Part shown: positions 16,253-24,199 of the stretch, piece by piece
Layout: each line of letters starts with the position of its first letter
Position numbering within the stretch: the stretch's first letter is position 1
Assembly: GCA_049511335.1 (NCBI GenBank)
Contig: JBEKYD010000063.1
Location: forward strand, 1-28,276
DNA: 28,276 nucleotides
Direction of reading: 5' to 3'
Source: JBEKYD01 sp049511335
GTDB taxonomy: Bacteria > Acidobacteriota > Terriglobia > Bryobacterales > Bryobacteraceae
Notes under the pieces: generated by a model
The model's input: only the letters and a program-made list of their open reading frames with translations
What the model was told of the DNA's origin: nothing
The model's database searches: none
Position numbers and translations under genes: made by a program

Positions 16253-17473
16253 ATGGCTGTCGACTGCGCACCTGGGATCGATCTCAACGAATGGACTGCG
16301 ATCCGCGGGGTGCGCGACGGGCTGATGTGGTTCACGCGGGAGAAACAGTGGATCAACGAGATCCACCTGGCGCTCTGCCGCATTCCGGCTCCCACCCTGC
16401 TCGAACAGGCGCGCGCCGCCTGGTTCGTCGATCAGTTTCGCGCCATGGGTTGGGACGCGGCTCTGGACCGCGCGGGCAACGTCACCGCGGCCCTTGGGCA
16501 ACCGCCCTACGTGGCCTTGACGGCCCATCTCGACACGGTGCTCGCGCCCCGCCAGGCGGAAGAGATCTCAGTCGAAAGCGATGGCCGTTTTCGCGGTCCG
16601 GGGGTTTCCGACAATGGCGCCGGGCTGGCCGCCCTGCTGGCCATGGCTCGCGTCTGGAAGGTCTGCCGCGACATGCCCGAGCTTGCGCGCGGCTTGCTGC
16701 TGGTGGCCAATGTGGCCGAAGAAGGCGAAGGCAACCTGGCCGGCATGCGCTATCTCACGAAGCAATCGCCGCTGGCCAAGAAGATCGATTCGTTCGTGGT
16801 GATCGATGGCGCCGACACCGACCACATCACCACCCGCGGCCTGGGCAGCCGGAGATTCGAGATCTCCTTCACCGGACCCGGCGGCCATAGCTGGAGCGAT
16901 TATGGCGTAGCCAACCCCCTGCATGCGCTTTGCCGGGCGGTGGCGCTGTTTTCCGATACACGCCTGGCGGGCGCGCCCAAATCAGCGCTGAACGTGGGCT
17001 TGATCGAAGGCGGCGCCAGCGTCAATGCCATCCCCCAACTTGCCCGGGCCAAGGCCGATATCCGCTCGGAGAGCAACGAAAAAATGGACGAAATTGTGGC
17101 CGTGCTGGAAGCGGCCGTGGAACGCGCTCGCGATCTGGAAAACCAGCGGGCCGGCAAAGGAAAAGTAGTTTCGAAACTCAAGGAAATCGGCTCGCGGCCG
17201 GCGGCGGCGCTGGCCGAAGACGCCGCCATTCTGCAATTTGTTCGCGCCGTCGACGCCCATCTCGGCATCCGCTCGCACGCCGATTGCGCTTCCACCGACG
17301 CCAATATTCCCCTTTCGCTGGGTTTCCCGGCGATCGCCATCGGCGCCGGCGGCGCGGGCGGGGGAGCCCACACGACTAACGAGTGGTATCGCCACGAAGG
17401 CCGCGATCTCGGCCTCAAGCGTATCTTCCTCACCCTGCTTTTGTTAATGCGCCACGGCGGCGGACCGAGGTGA
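16253..17473 (+). CDS. M20-family metallopeptidase (tripeptidase/PepT-like)
   Basis: This 406-residue protein shows the M20 di-zinc site: H92 and D94 in T-A-H-L-D-T-V, D120 in P-G-V-S-D-N-G-A-G, the catalytic E156/E157 in N-V-A-E-E-G-E-G, and a late G-A-H-T-T-N-E-W histidine. A dimerisation insert lies between about 190 and 300. Members remove N-terminal residues from short peptides or hydrolyse acyl-amino acids in the cytoplasm; the motif set is closest to peptidase T-like enzymes. I chose ATG 16253. A TTG at 16214 would add 13 residues not typical of the family. The stop overlaps the GTG start of the transporter gene by 4 bp, which suggests peptide or amino-acid handling by both. Confidence 0.88.
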   Translation: MAVDCAPGIDLNEWTAIRGVRDGLMWFTREKQWINEIHLALCRIPAPTLLEQARAAWFVDQFRAMGWDAALDRAGNVTAALGQPPYVALTAHLDTVLAPRQAEEISVESDGRFRGPGVSDNGAGLAALLAMARVWKVCRDMPELARGLLLVANVAEEGEGNLAGMRYLTKQSPLAKKIDSFVVIDGADTDHITTRGLGSRRFEISFTGPGGHSWSDYGVANPLHALCRAVALFSDTRLAGAPKSALNVGLIEGGASVNAIPQLARAKADIRSESNEKMDEIVAVLEAAVERARDLENQRAGKGKVVSKLKEIGSRPAAALAEDAAILQFVRAVDAHLGIRSHADCASTDANIPLSLGFPAIAIGAGGAGGGAHTTNEWYRHEGRDLGLKRIFLTLLLLMRHGGGPR

Positions 17474-18357
17474 GCCGGTCCAAAGCGGCGGAAGCCGCGC
17501 TGGTCTGGAACACTGTGGTTTGGGGCTCGACGTTCGTCCTGGTCAAGAACGCGCTCGCCGGCATCTCGCCGATCCTCTTCCTGGCGCTACGGTTCTCTCT
17601 GGCGGCCGCCATCCTGCTGGCGTTGTTTCGCGGCTTGGGCAAGGGGCCGCATACCGCCAGATCTCTCGCCGCCGGCGCCGTAACCGGCACTTTCCTTTTT
17701 GCCGGGTACCTGTTTCAAACCTGGGGATTACGCCTGACCACCGCGCCTAAATCGGCGTTCCTGACGGGACTGAACAGCGTGATGGTACCTTTGCTCGCCG
17801 CCATCGTCTATAAAATCAAGCCTCAAAGATCGGAAGTGCTGGGCGTGCTGGTGGCGACCGGCGGCCTGGCTTTGATGACGCTTCAGGGGGTGAGCGGCTC
17901 GGGCTTCGTGAATCGCGGCGACCTGCTGACCGTCGCTTGCGCACTGGCCTTTGCCGCTCACATTGTGACGCTGGGGCATTTTGCCGAGCAGGTGAGTTTC
18001 GAATTGTTATCGGTAATGCAAATCGGCGTCGCCGCTCTGTGGTCTCTGGCGCTTTTCGGCTGGGTCGAACAACCGCGGTGCCAGTGGCGTCCGGGCGTGG
18101 TGTACGCGATACTGATAACAGGGATATTGGCCACTGCCCTGGCGTTTACCATCCAGGCGTGGGCGCAGCAGTATACGACCTCGACCCGCACGGCGCTGAT
18201 TTATATGCTGGAGCCGGTTTTTGCCGTGATTACCTCCTATCTGATGGCCGGCGAGGGGCTTTCGGCCCGCGCCGCGGCCGGGGCGGGTTTGATTTTGGGC
18301 GGCGTCCTGTTGGTGGAATTGAAACCGTTGAATCCCAGGCGACATCCATTCGGATAG
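17470..18357 (+). CDS. EamA/DMT-family transporter
   Basis: This 295-residue protein has about ten membrane helices in two EamA repeats. The first starts with V-W-N-T-V-V-W-G-S-T-F-V; the second includes A-L-I-Y-M-L-E-P-V-F-A-V and ends with G-A-G-L-I-L-G-G-V-L-L-V-E. The family exports or exchanges metabolites, often amino acids or related compounds. GTG 17470 overlaps the peptidase stop (GTGA), a typical coupled start, and avoids the non-hydrophobic leader of earlier in-frame starts. Substrate is unknown. The htrA start lies 23 bp downstream, so the three genes may share a transcript. Confidence 0.88.
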   Translation: MSRSKAAEAALVWNTVVWGSTFVLVKNALAGISPILFLALRFSLAAAILLALFRGLGKGPHTARSLAAGAVTGTFLFAGYLFQTWGLRLTTAPKSAFLTGLNSVMVPLLAAIVYKIKPQRSEVLGVLVATGGLALMTLQGVSGSGFVNRGDLLTVACALAFAAHIVTLGHFAEQVSFELLSVMQIGVAALWSLALFGWVEQPRCQWRPGVVYAILITGILATALAFTIQAWAQQYTTSTRTALIYMLEPVFAVITSYLMAGEGLSARAAAGAGLILGGVLLVELKPLNPRRHPFG

Positions 18358-18380
18358 CTACGCGTAGGAGCAAGAGTTAC

Positions 18381-19991
18381 ATGAGCATCTTTGACAAATT
18401 GCGTTCCGAGAAACTTCTCTCGTTTACCTTGATTGTGTTTACGCTGTCGATCGGCATCGTGATCGGCACGCTGATCAACTCCAGTGTGCGGGCGGCGAAG
18501 GACAACAACAATGCCGCGGCTCCGGGCGCCACGCCGCTGGCGATTCCCAACCCCGTCGAACTGTCTAACACCTTCACCGAGATCGCCAAAATGGTCGAAC
18601 CGGCGGTGGTGAATGTCTCAACAACCTATCAGCCCAAGCCCGTCCAGGGACGCAACCGCAACCGCCGTGAAGTGCAGCCTCCGGATGAGGACCAGGGCGG
18701 CGACAGCGGCGGCATGGACGAATTTTTCTACCGCTTCTTCGGCGGCAACCCCTTCGGCGGTGGCCAGGGGCCCGAGCAAAAGAGCGAAGGGGTTGGCTCC
18801 GGCGTAGTGGTGGACAAGGCCGGCTATATTCTCACCAACAACCACGTAGTGGATAAAGCCGATGTCATTAAGGTGAAATTTCACGACGATCCGGTGGAGT
18901 ACGAGGCCAAAGTCGTCGGCGTCGACACCGCGACCGATCTGGCCGTGATCCGCGTCACCGGCAAGTCCAACCTGACGGTTGCGAAGATTGGCAACTCGGA
19001 CGCCACGCAGGTGGGCGAGTGGGCCATGGCCGTGGGTTCGCCGTTCAATTTCGAAGAAACCGTGACGGCTGGAATTATCAGCGCCAAGGGACGCACCATG
19101 GGCGATAACAGCATGCAGTTCCAGCACTTCCTCCAGACCGATGCGGCTATCAATCCGGGCAATTCCGGCGGTCCGCTGCTGAACATTCGCGGCGAGGTGA
19201 TCGGTATCAATACCGCCATCGTGACCCGCTCCGGAGGCTATCAGGGCATCGGCTTCGCTCTGCCCATCAATACCGCCGCCATGGTCTACAACGAGATCAT
19301 CAAGAATGGAAAAGTCACCCGCGGGGGCATCGGCGTTACCTTTACGCCGTCCGATAGTCCCCAGGCGTCCGCTTTGCTCCGCGCGAGTCACGTCGATCAG
19401 GGTGTTTTCATCCAGTCCGTTACCCCGGATGGCCCGTCCGACAAGGCCGGCATCAAGGAAGGCGATATTATCGTCGGGTTGAACGGCAAACCAATCAAAG
19501 ATGGCGATCAATTGCTGAGCGTAGTCACGGCCACGCCGGTGGGCAACCCGCTGGACGTCAGCGTAATCCGCGAAGGCAAGAAAATGGATTTCAAAGTGAT
19601 CGTCGGCAACCTGGCGCGCGTCTATCCCGGCCGCTTCGGCCCCGCCGAAAACGCGGAGCCCGGTCCGCAAGCGGAAACGGCCGTCAGCTTCGGCATGAGC
19701 CTGCAAGCTCTCACCGAGCAGCGCCGCCAGGCGCTTGGGCTCAAGGCGCAGGGCGGCATGGAAGTGACCGATGTGGAAAGCAACTCGCTGGCCGAGGATA
19801 TCGTGATTCAGCCGCATGACATCCTGGTGGCCATAAACAATAAGCCGGTGGCATCCATGGAAGACGTGCGGCGCATCAAAGCCACGCTGAGGCCCGGCGA
19901 CGCCGTGGCGTTCCGCGTTCTGCGCCACGGTTCCGACAACTCCTGGACCACTCTGTTTCTGGCCGGCACCCTCCCCGCGGAGCAGCGGTAA
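18381..19991 (+). CDS. HtrA/Do-family periplasmic serine protease
   Basis: This 536-residue protein has an N-terminal membrane anchor or signal (about 12-33), then a trypsin-like protease domain and two PDZ domains (about 320-410 and 440-530). The catalytic triad is visible: H155 in T-N-N-H-V-V, D186 in T-A-T-D-L-A-V and S262 in P-G-N-S-G-G-P. A glycine/phenylalanine-rich linker (about 106-130) precedes the protease, as in many DegP/DegQ proteins. It would degrade or refold damaged envelope proteins. ATG 18381 has TAGGAG upstream. The same frame is open upstream through the transporter gene, but that part is antisense-like noise. The gene is followed by two strong hairpins. Confidence 0.93.
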   Translation: MSIFDKLRSEKLLSFTLIVFTLSIGIVIGTLINSSVRAAKDNNNAAAPGATPLAIPNPVELSNTFTEIAKMVEPAVVNVSTTYQPKPVQGRNRNRREVQPPDEDQGGDSGGMDEFFYRFFGGNPFGGGQGPEQKSEGVGSGVVVDKAGYILTNNHVVDKADVIKVKFHDDPVEYEAKVVGVDTATDLAVIRVTGKSNLTVAKIGNSDATQVGEWAMAVGSPFNFEETVTAGIISAKGRTMGDNSMQFQHFLQTDAAINPGNSGGPLLNIRGEVIGINTAIVTRSGGYQGIGFALPINTAAMVYNEIIKNGKVTRGGIGVTFTPSDSPQASALLRASHVDQGVFIQSVTPDGPSDKAGIKEGDIIVGLNGKPIKDGDQLLSVVTATPVGNPLDVSVIREGKKMDFKVIVGNLARVYPGRFGPAENAEPGPQAETAVSFGMSLQALTEQRRQALGLKAQGGMEVTDVESNSLAEDIVIQPHDILVAINNKPVASMEDVRRIKATLRPGDAVAFRVLRHGSDNSWTTLFLAGTLPAEQR

Positions 19992-20017
19992 GACAAACCG
20001 GGGCAATCGCTCCCTTT

Positions 20018-20055
20018 GGTCGCGGCTCGGAAACGCGCTCCTACGAGCCGCGACC
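20018..20055. terminator. Strong hairpin after htrA
   Basis: GGTCGCGGCTCG (20018-20029) and CGAGCCGCGACC (20044-20055) pair perfectly over 12 bases around a 14-base loop, 26 bp after the htrA stop. No clean T-run follows, so it is not a standard rho-independent terminator. A dispersed intergenic repeat that also protects or ends the htrA message is as likely. Confidence 0.55.
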
Positions 20056-20077
20056 GTCAGAATCCGCGAAAAAATAT

Positions 20078-20144
20078 AGCCACGGATGGACACGGATGAA
20101 GGCCGAGAAATATGTTAGTTTCTTATCCGTGTTCATCCGTGGCT
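20078..20144. repeat. Inverted repeat hairpin between htrA and the DUF480 gene
   Basis: Two 20-bp arms, 20078-20097 and 20125-20144, are inverted copies with one mismatch (AGCCACGGATG...; ...CATCCGTGGCT). The loop of 27 bases is AT-rich. Each arm is itself a near direct repeat of CACGGATG/CACGGAT. I recall closely similar CACGGAT-type arms as common intergenic repeats in many bacterial genomes, which suggests a widespread short element rather than a local regulator. Confidence 0.7.
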
Positions 20145-20196
20145 CAGATTTCTTGGACCGGGCTACGCCTCTTCCGCCTGCCGCTACACTTAGACC

Positions 20197-20832
20197 ATGG
20201 ATTGGCAACTGGACGCAGCCGAGGTGCGGGTGCTCGGCGCGCTGATGGAAAAGCAAATCACCACGCCCGATGTATACCCGCTGTCGCTCAATGCGCTGGT
20301 CAACGCCTGCAACCAGAGGTCGAACCGCGAACCCGTCGTAACGTATGACGACGCCGTCGTGGAGGCGGCGCTGGCTTCCCTGCGCGCCAAGGGGTTGGCG
20401 ACGCGGATCACGGGAGCGGACGTCCGCGTTCCCAAGAATACCGAGCGTTTGATCGAGAAGCTGAACCTCGGGCGCCGCGAGATGGCGCTGCTATGCGTGC
20501 TGATGCTGCGTGGGCCGCAAACGCCCGGCGAGCTGCGCGGCCGCAGCGAACGCCTGCACGCGTTTGACGATCTGGAATCCGTGGAAAACACGCTCGATCG
20601 GATGGCCGAGGCCGGCTTGGTGAAAAAGCTGCCGCGCCAGCCGGGATCGCGCGAATCGCGCTTTGCGCACCTGCTTTCGGGCGATGTGGAAACGACGGCC
20701 TGGGCCGCCGGGGAGCCGGCGGTTGAAGCGCGGCCCAGCGGTCCAACCGATAAGGAGCGGCTGGCGGCGCTGGAAGTCGAACTTGCCGAGCTCAAACGCG
20801 CCTTCGAGGAATTTCGCGCAAAGTTCGAGTAA
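20197..20832 (+). CDS. YceH/DUF480 family protein (UPF0502)
   Basis: This 211-residue protein has two winged-helix-like repeats typical of DUF480. The first includes L-G-A-L-M-E-K-Q-I-T-T-P-D-V-Y-P-L-S-L-N-A-L-V-N-A and N-R-E-P-V (about residues 11-46). The second includes M-L-R-G-P-Q-T-P-G-E-L-R-G-R-S (about 102-116). A coiled-coil-like tail (about 185-211) rich in E, L and K follows. Members are widely conserved, probably DNA-binding, but have no firmly established role. Length is normal. It stands alone, after two intergenic hairpins and 286 bp upstream of hypC. Family call is confident; function is open. Confidence 0.9.
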   Translation: MDWQLDAAEVRVLGALMEKQITTPDVYPLSLNALVNACNQRSNREPVVTYDDAVVEAALASLRAKGLATRITGADVRVPKNTERLIEKLNLGRREMALLCVLMLRGPQTPGELRGRSERLHAFDDLESVENTLDRMAEAGLVKKLPRQPGSRESRFAHLLSGDVETTAWAAGEPAVEARPSGPTDKERLAALEVELAELKRAFEEFRAKFE

Positions 20833-20907
20833 GCGGGGATGATGGCGCCGCGAAAGTCGAGCGCCTGTGCCGGGCTCCCCATGGCGCCTTCGTTTCCGGC
20901 AACGTGA

Positions 20908-20923
20908 AATGCCGGCAGGCATT
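20908..20923. terminator. Short hairpin downstream of the DUF480 gene
   Basis: AATGCC/GGCATT form a 6-bp stem with a GGCA loop about 75 bp after the stop at 20832. A T-rich stretch appears only later (near 20955), so stopping transcription here is weakly supported. Apart from this hairpin, the 286-bp gap before hypC holds no gene or clear promoter that I can see. Confidence 0.25.
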
Positions 20924-21118
20924 CTGCCAATTTCGGCAAAAACTCGACATTCCGTTTTTCCACTGCGGTGCCGCGACTGTGCGCTTTTTCCCCACCCGTC
21001 CCACTTCAACTTCGGGACCGTGGTATTCTGACGGTCGTCTGCTTCGCCGCTGACCGGCTCTCGCCCCCTCCCCGGCCCCGGCACGACCTGCCAACTGGTA
21101 GGAGGCAAAGGAGGGACT

Positions 21119-21439
21119 ATGTGCCTGGCTGTTCCCGGACGCGTTGAAGAAATCTACGAGGGCTTCGGCTCACGCATGGCCAAAGTGAATTTTGGCGGCG
21201 TGGTGAAGGAGGTCTGCCTGGCCTATGTCCCGGAGATTACGGTGGGCGAATACACCATCGTCCATGTCGGTTTTGCCATTTCCAGAATTGACGAAGCCGA
21301 AGCCAAGCTGACCCTCGACACTTTTCGTGAACTCGGCATGCTGGACGAAGAGTTCGCCACCGAAGAGCAGCATTTCGAGCGCGCCGCCGCTTCCCCTCCG
21401 GCCGAATGCGATAGCTCGTCCTGCCAGACCGAGAAGTGA
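21119..21439 (+). CDS. hypC: Hydrogenase maturation chaperone HypC
   Basis: HypC carries the Fe(CN)2CO group from HypD to the hydrogenase large subunit. This protein starts M-C-L-A-V-P-G-R-V, with the essential Cys2 exposed after methionine removal, and continues through the small beta-barrel including V-K-E-V-C-L-A-Y-V-P. At 106 residues it is about 20 longer than most. The extra tail holds C-D-S-S-S-C near the end, which could bind metal or form a disulfide. A GGAGG ribosome site lies just before the ATG. It is the first gene of hypCDE, 10 bp before hypD, and the product would act in the cytoplasm with HypD. Confidence 0.93.
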   Translation: MCLAVPGRVEEIYEGFGSRMAKVNFGGVVKEVCLAYVPEITVGEYTIVHVGFAISRIDEAEAKLTLDTFRELGMLDEEFATEEQHFERAAASPPAECDSSSCQTEK

Positions 21440-21449
21440 GGAGGATGCC

Positions 21450-22562
21450 ATGAAGTACCTCACCGAATTCCGCGATGGCGCGATTGCCCGCAAACTCGCC
21501 GATGAAATCTGCCACACCGTGACCCGGCCCTGGAAGATCATGGAGGTCTGCGGCGGCCAAACCCATTCCATCATTCGTCATGGCATCGATCAGTTGTTGC
21601 CCCCTTCGCTCCAACTGGTACACGGCCCCGGCTGCCCGGTATGCGTAACCCCGCTGGAATTGATCGATCGGGCGCTCGCCATCGCCGCCCTGCCCAACGT
21701 TATCTTCTGTTCTTTCGGCGATATGCTGCGCGTTCCCGGCAGTGAAAAGGACTTATTCCGCGTCAAATCCGAAGGCGGCGACGTCCGCATTGTCTATTCG
21801 CCTCTCGATGCGGTAAACCTGGCGCGGCGTAATCCCACCAAGGAAGTCGTCTTCTTCGGCGTCGGCTTCGAAACCACCGCGCCCGCCAATGCCATGGCCG
21901 TCCACCTCGCGAAGAAGGAAGGCCTGCGGAATTTTTCTGTCCTGGTTTCCCACGTTCTCGTGCCGCCTGCCATCGAGGCCATCATGCAGTCGCCCGCCAA
22001 CCAGGTGCAGGCGTTCCTCGCCGCCGGGCACGTTTGCAGCGTCATGGGCTACTGGCAATACCCTCCGCTGGCGGCGCGCTACCGGGTTCCCATTGTGGTC
22101 ACCGGCTTTGAGCCGCTCGACCTGTTGGAGGGCATTCGCCGCGCCGTTCGCCAGCTCGAGGCCGGCCGTGCCGAAGTCGAAAACGCCTACGCGCGCGTGG
22201 TCACTTTCGAAGGCAATCGTCCCGCGCAGGAGCTCTTGAGCCAGGTGTTCGAGGTCACCGATCGCGCCTGGCGCGGTATCGGCGTCATCCCGCAAAGCGG
22301 CTGGCGCCTTAGCCCCGCTTACCGCGAGTTCGATGCCGAGTTGCGCTTCCAGGTTACCGGCATCCACACCCACGAATCGCCTTTGTGCCGCGCGGGCGAC
22401 GTGCTGCGCGGCGCCATCAAGCCCACCGATTGCTCCGCGTTCGGCAAGGAATGCGACCCGCGCCACCCGCTCGGCGCCACCATGGTGTCGAGCGAGGGAG
22501 CCTGCGCCGCGTATTATAACTACGGCCGATTCATCTCCGCCGACGAGTTGGCGCATGCCTGA
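21450..22562 (+). CDS. hypD: Hydrogenase maturation protein HypD
   Basis: HypD is an iron-sulfur protein that, with HypC and HypE, assembles the Fe(CN)2CO part of the [NiFe] cofactor. This 370-residue copy has V-C-G-G-Q-T-H-S with C34, G-P-G-C-P-V-C-V-T-P with C62 and C65, G-F-E-T-T-A-P-A in the middle and C-D-P-R-H-P-L-G late. These supply active-site cysteines and the 4Fe-4S ligands. ATG 21450 follows a GAGGAG and is the conserved family start (M-K-Y-L). Upstream in-frame codons overlap hypC and are not used. Its stop overlaps the hypE start by 8 bp. Confidence 0.96.
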   Translation: MKYLTEFRDGAIARKLADEICHTVTRPWKIMEVCGGQTHSIIRHGIDQLLPPSLQLVHGPGCPVCVTPLELIDRALAIAALPNVIFCSFGDMLRVPGSEKDLFRVKSEGGDVRIVYSPLDAVNLARRNPTKEVVFFGVGFETTAPANAMAVHLAKKEGLRNFSVLVSHVLVPPAIEAIMQSPANQVQAFLAAGHVCSVMGYWQYPPLAARYRVPIVVTGFEPLDLLEGIRRAVRQLEAGRAEVENAYARVVTFEGNRPAQELLSQVFEVTDRAWRGIGVIPQSGWRLSPAYREFDAELRFQVTGIHTHESPLCRAGDVLRGAIKPTDCSAFGKECDPRHPLGATMVSSEGACAAYYNYGRFISADELAHA

Positions 22563-23616
22563 CCGGCCCGATTTTTCCGGGTGGTCCTGTCCACTGCCAT
22601 TGCGCGATTACCCCAACATCGTGATCGGCCACGGCGGCGGAGGCAAGCTTTCGGCTGAATTGGTCGAACATCTGTTCCTGCCCGCCTTCCGCAATACTGC
22701 TTTGGCTGACCTTGGCGACGCCGCTCTGGTAGAAGTTCCGTCCGGCAGGTTGGCGTTTTCCACCGACAGTTTCGTGGTGCGTCCGCTATTTTTCCCCGGC
22801 GGCTCCATTGGCGATCTGGCCGTCAACGGCACCGTCAACGATCTGGCCGTATCCGGCGCGCGGCCTCTCTTCCTCAGCGCCGGCTTCATTCTCGAAGAAG
22901 GCTTTCCGCTGGCGGACCTCGCCCGCATTGTCGAGTGCATGGCCGCGGCGGCCCGCAATGCCGGTGTCGCCATCGCCACCGGCGATACCAAAGTGGTCGA
23001 GAAGGGCCACGGAGACGGCTGCTACATCAACACCGCCGGCATCGGCGTGCGCATTGACGGCATTGAAATCGGCCCCTCCCTGGCGCGCCCCGGCGATGCC
23101 ATCCTGGTCAGCGGTTTCATCGGCGATCACGGCATGGCCATCATGAGCGTGCGCGAGGGCCTCGAATTCGAAACCGTGATCGAGAGCGATTGCGCCCCGC
23201 TCCACGAAATGACCGCGGCCATTTTTCAGGCCGCCGGCGCTGCCGTTCACGCCATGCGCGATCCCACCCGCGGCGGCCTGGGTTCCACGCTTAACGAAAT
23301 CGCCCAAGCTTCGAAGGTGGGGATCGCAATCGACGAAATCGCGCTCCCGGTCCGCGCGGAAGTGCAATCCGCCTGCGATCTGCTCGGCCTCGACCCGGTC
23401 TATGTCGCCAATGAAGGAAAGCTCGTGGCCGTAGTCGAAGCGGCCGCGGCTCCAATGGTCCTCGAAGTCATGCGCCGCCATCCCAAAGGCCGCGACGCCG
23501 CTATCGTGGGCCGCGTCACCGCCGAGCATGCCGGGTTAGTCGTCGCGCGCACCGGTCTCGGCGCCAATCGCGTCATCCCCATGCAGATCGGCGAGCAACT
23601 GCCGCGGATTTGCTGA
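22555..23616 (+). CDS. hypE: Hydrogenase maturation protein HypE
   Basis: HypE turns a carbamoyl group on its C-terminal cysteine into cyanide for the [NiFe] cofactor, using ATP. This 353-residue member of the AIR-synthase/PurM fold begins with the G-H-G-G-G-G-K-L-S loop, has T-D-S-F-V-V and G-D-T-K-V-V as nucleotide and metal segments, and R-D-P-T-R-G-G-L-G near 240. It ends in P-R-I-C, the exact carbamoyl-accepting cysteine tail. The start ATG 22555 overlaps the hypD stop. The carbamoyl donor HypF and nickel proteins HypA/HypB are not present here. The last 81 bp overlap a gene on the other strand. Confidence 0.96.
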   Translation: MPDRPDFSGWSCPLPLRDYPNIVIGHGGGGKLSAELVEHLFLPAFRNTALADLGDAALVEVPSGRLAFSTDSFVVRPLFFPGGSIGDLAVNGTVNDLAVSGARPLFLSAGFILEEGFPLADLARIVECMAAAARNAGVAIATGDTKVVEKGHGDGCYINTAGIGVRIDGIEIGPSLARPGDAILVSGFIGDHGMAIMSVREGLEFETVIESDCAPLHEMTAAIFQAAGAAVHAMRDPTRGGLGSTLNEIAQASKVGIAIDEIALPVRAEVQSACDLLGLDPVYVANEGKLVAVVEAAAAPMVLEVMRRHPKGRDAAIVGRVTAEHAGLVVARTGLGANRVIPMQIGEQLPRIC

Positions 23617-23994
23617 CCTTTCCGAATACGCCATATCGATGAGCCTGCTTAGGGCTGCGGCGTTTGTGGCCGTCCCCGGTCTCAGCTTCACATGGCGCAT
23701 GAACTTGCCGGTGCCTTGCAACAAGCGGGCCGGATCCGGCAGCGCCGCGCCGCGAAAGAACCCCACGTTTACGTGCGAAGTGAATACATTGACGTAGCCG
23801 AAGGGCGCATCTCCCAGACATGCAACCGGACAGCCGTCGTGCAAGAGCTCCCGAACTTCGTCCCCGCATTTTCGCATCGCCTCAAACCACTGGTGCGCGA
23901 TGGCTCCCAATTCACCTGCATGCTCTTTCATCCACCGATCGATGGCGGGATCCCGCTCGACAGCGCCGTTCAATCGCAGCAATTCCGCTCTCAT
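23536..23994 (-). CDS. DUF1801 family protein
   Basis: This 152-residue protein resembles DUF1801 (YdhG-type) proteins, small iron-chaperone-fold proteins of unclear function. The best segment is D-A-P-F-G-Y-V-N-V-F-T-S-H-V-N-V-G-F-F-R-G, followed by a glycine-rich L-Q-G-T-G-K-F-M-R-H-V-K-L. The first 30 residues are helical and charged. It starts with ATG at 23994. Its 3' end is antisense to the last 81 bp of hypE, so the final residues, after about S-E-R-S-A, are the least certain. It is convergent with the hyp operon and shares no operon with other genes here. Function is unknown. Confidence 0.8.
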   Translation of the reverse strand: MRAELLRLNGAVERDPAIDRWMKEHAGELGAIAHQWFEAMRKCGDEVRELLHDGCPVACLGDAPFGYVNVFTSHVNVGFFRGAALPDPARLLQGTGKFMRHVKLRPGTATNAAALSRLIDMAYSERSANPRQLLADLHGDDAIGAETGARDD

Positions 23995-24027
23995 CGTCGC
24001 TCCGCCTTCCGCTTTCGAGGTTTATAG

Positions 24028-24147
24028 TTACACAGCACCCTGACCTGACACGAGAACCCAAAGCGATAGGTCCTCCTGCTTCGTTCCGGCGCCGTAGCGC
24101 TTACGGATCGCGACCGGCGAGTCGGCAAACGGGAAGTTGAGGTCTGC
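24028..24147 (-). pseudogene. Short coding-like remnant, unrecognised
   Basis: A minus-strand frame of about 40 codons without a start codon reads P-A-D-L-N-F-P-F-A-D-S-P and later R-K-R-Y-G-A-G-T-K-Q-E-D before a TAA at 24030. The residue mix looks protein-like, and it lies just past the eroded LecA-like gene on the same strand. A stop stands directly before the first codon shown. I do not recognise the sequence, and chance is possible. Confidence 0.2.
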
Positions 24148-24199
24148 CGGCTAAGCTTGCCCGCCCTACTTCCTGCCGGCGCGTCATCCGACCGGAGCC

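Noticed and set aside
18618..20093. Minus-strand open frame (491 codons) across htrA
   Set aside because: Antisense to a clear HtrA with intact catalytic triad; translation is H/D/G-rich noise from the complementary codons.
21060..21085. Possible sigma-54 promoter before hypC (CGGCACGACCTGCC)
   Set aside because: The GG and GC doublets are 8 bases apart rather than the 10 needed, so it is not a proper -24/-12 site.
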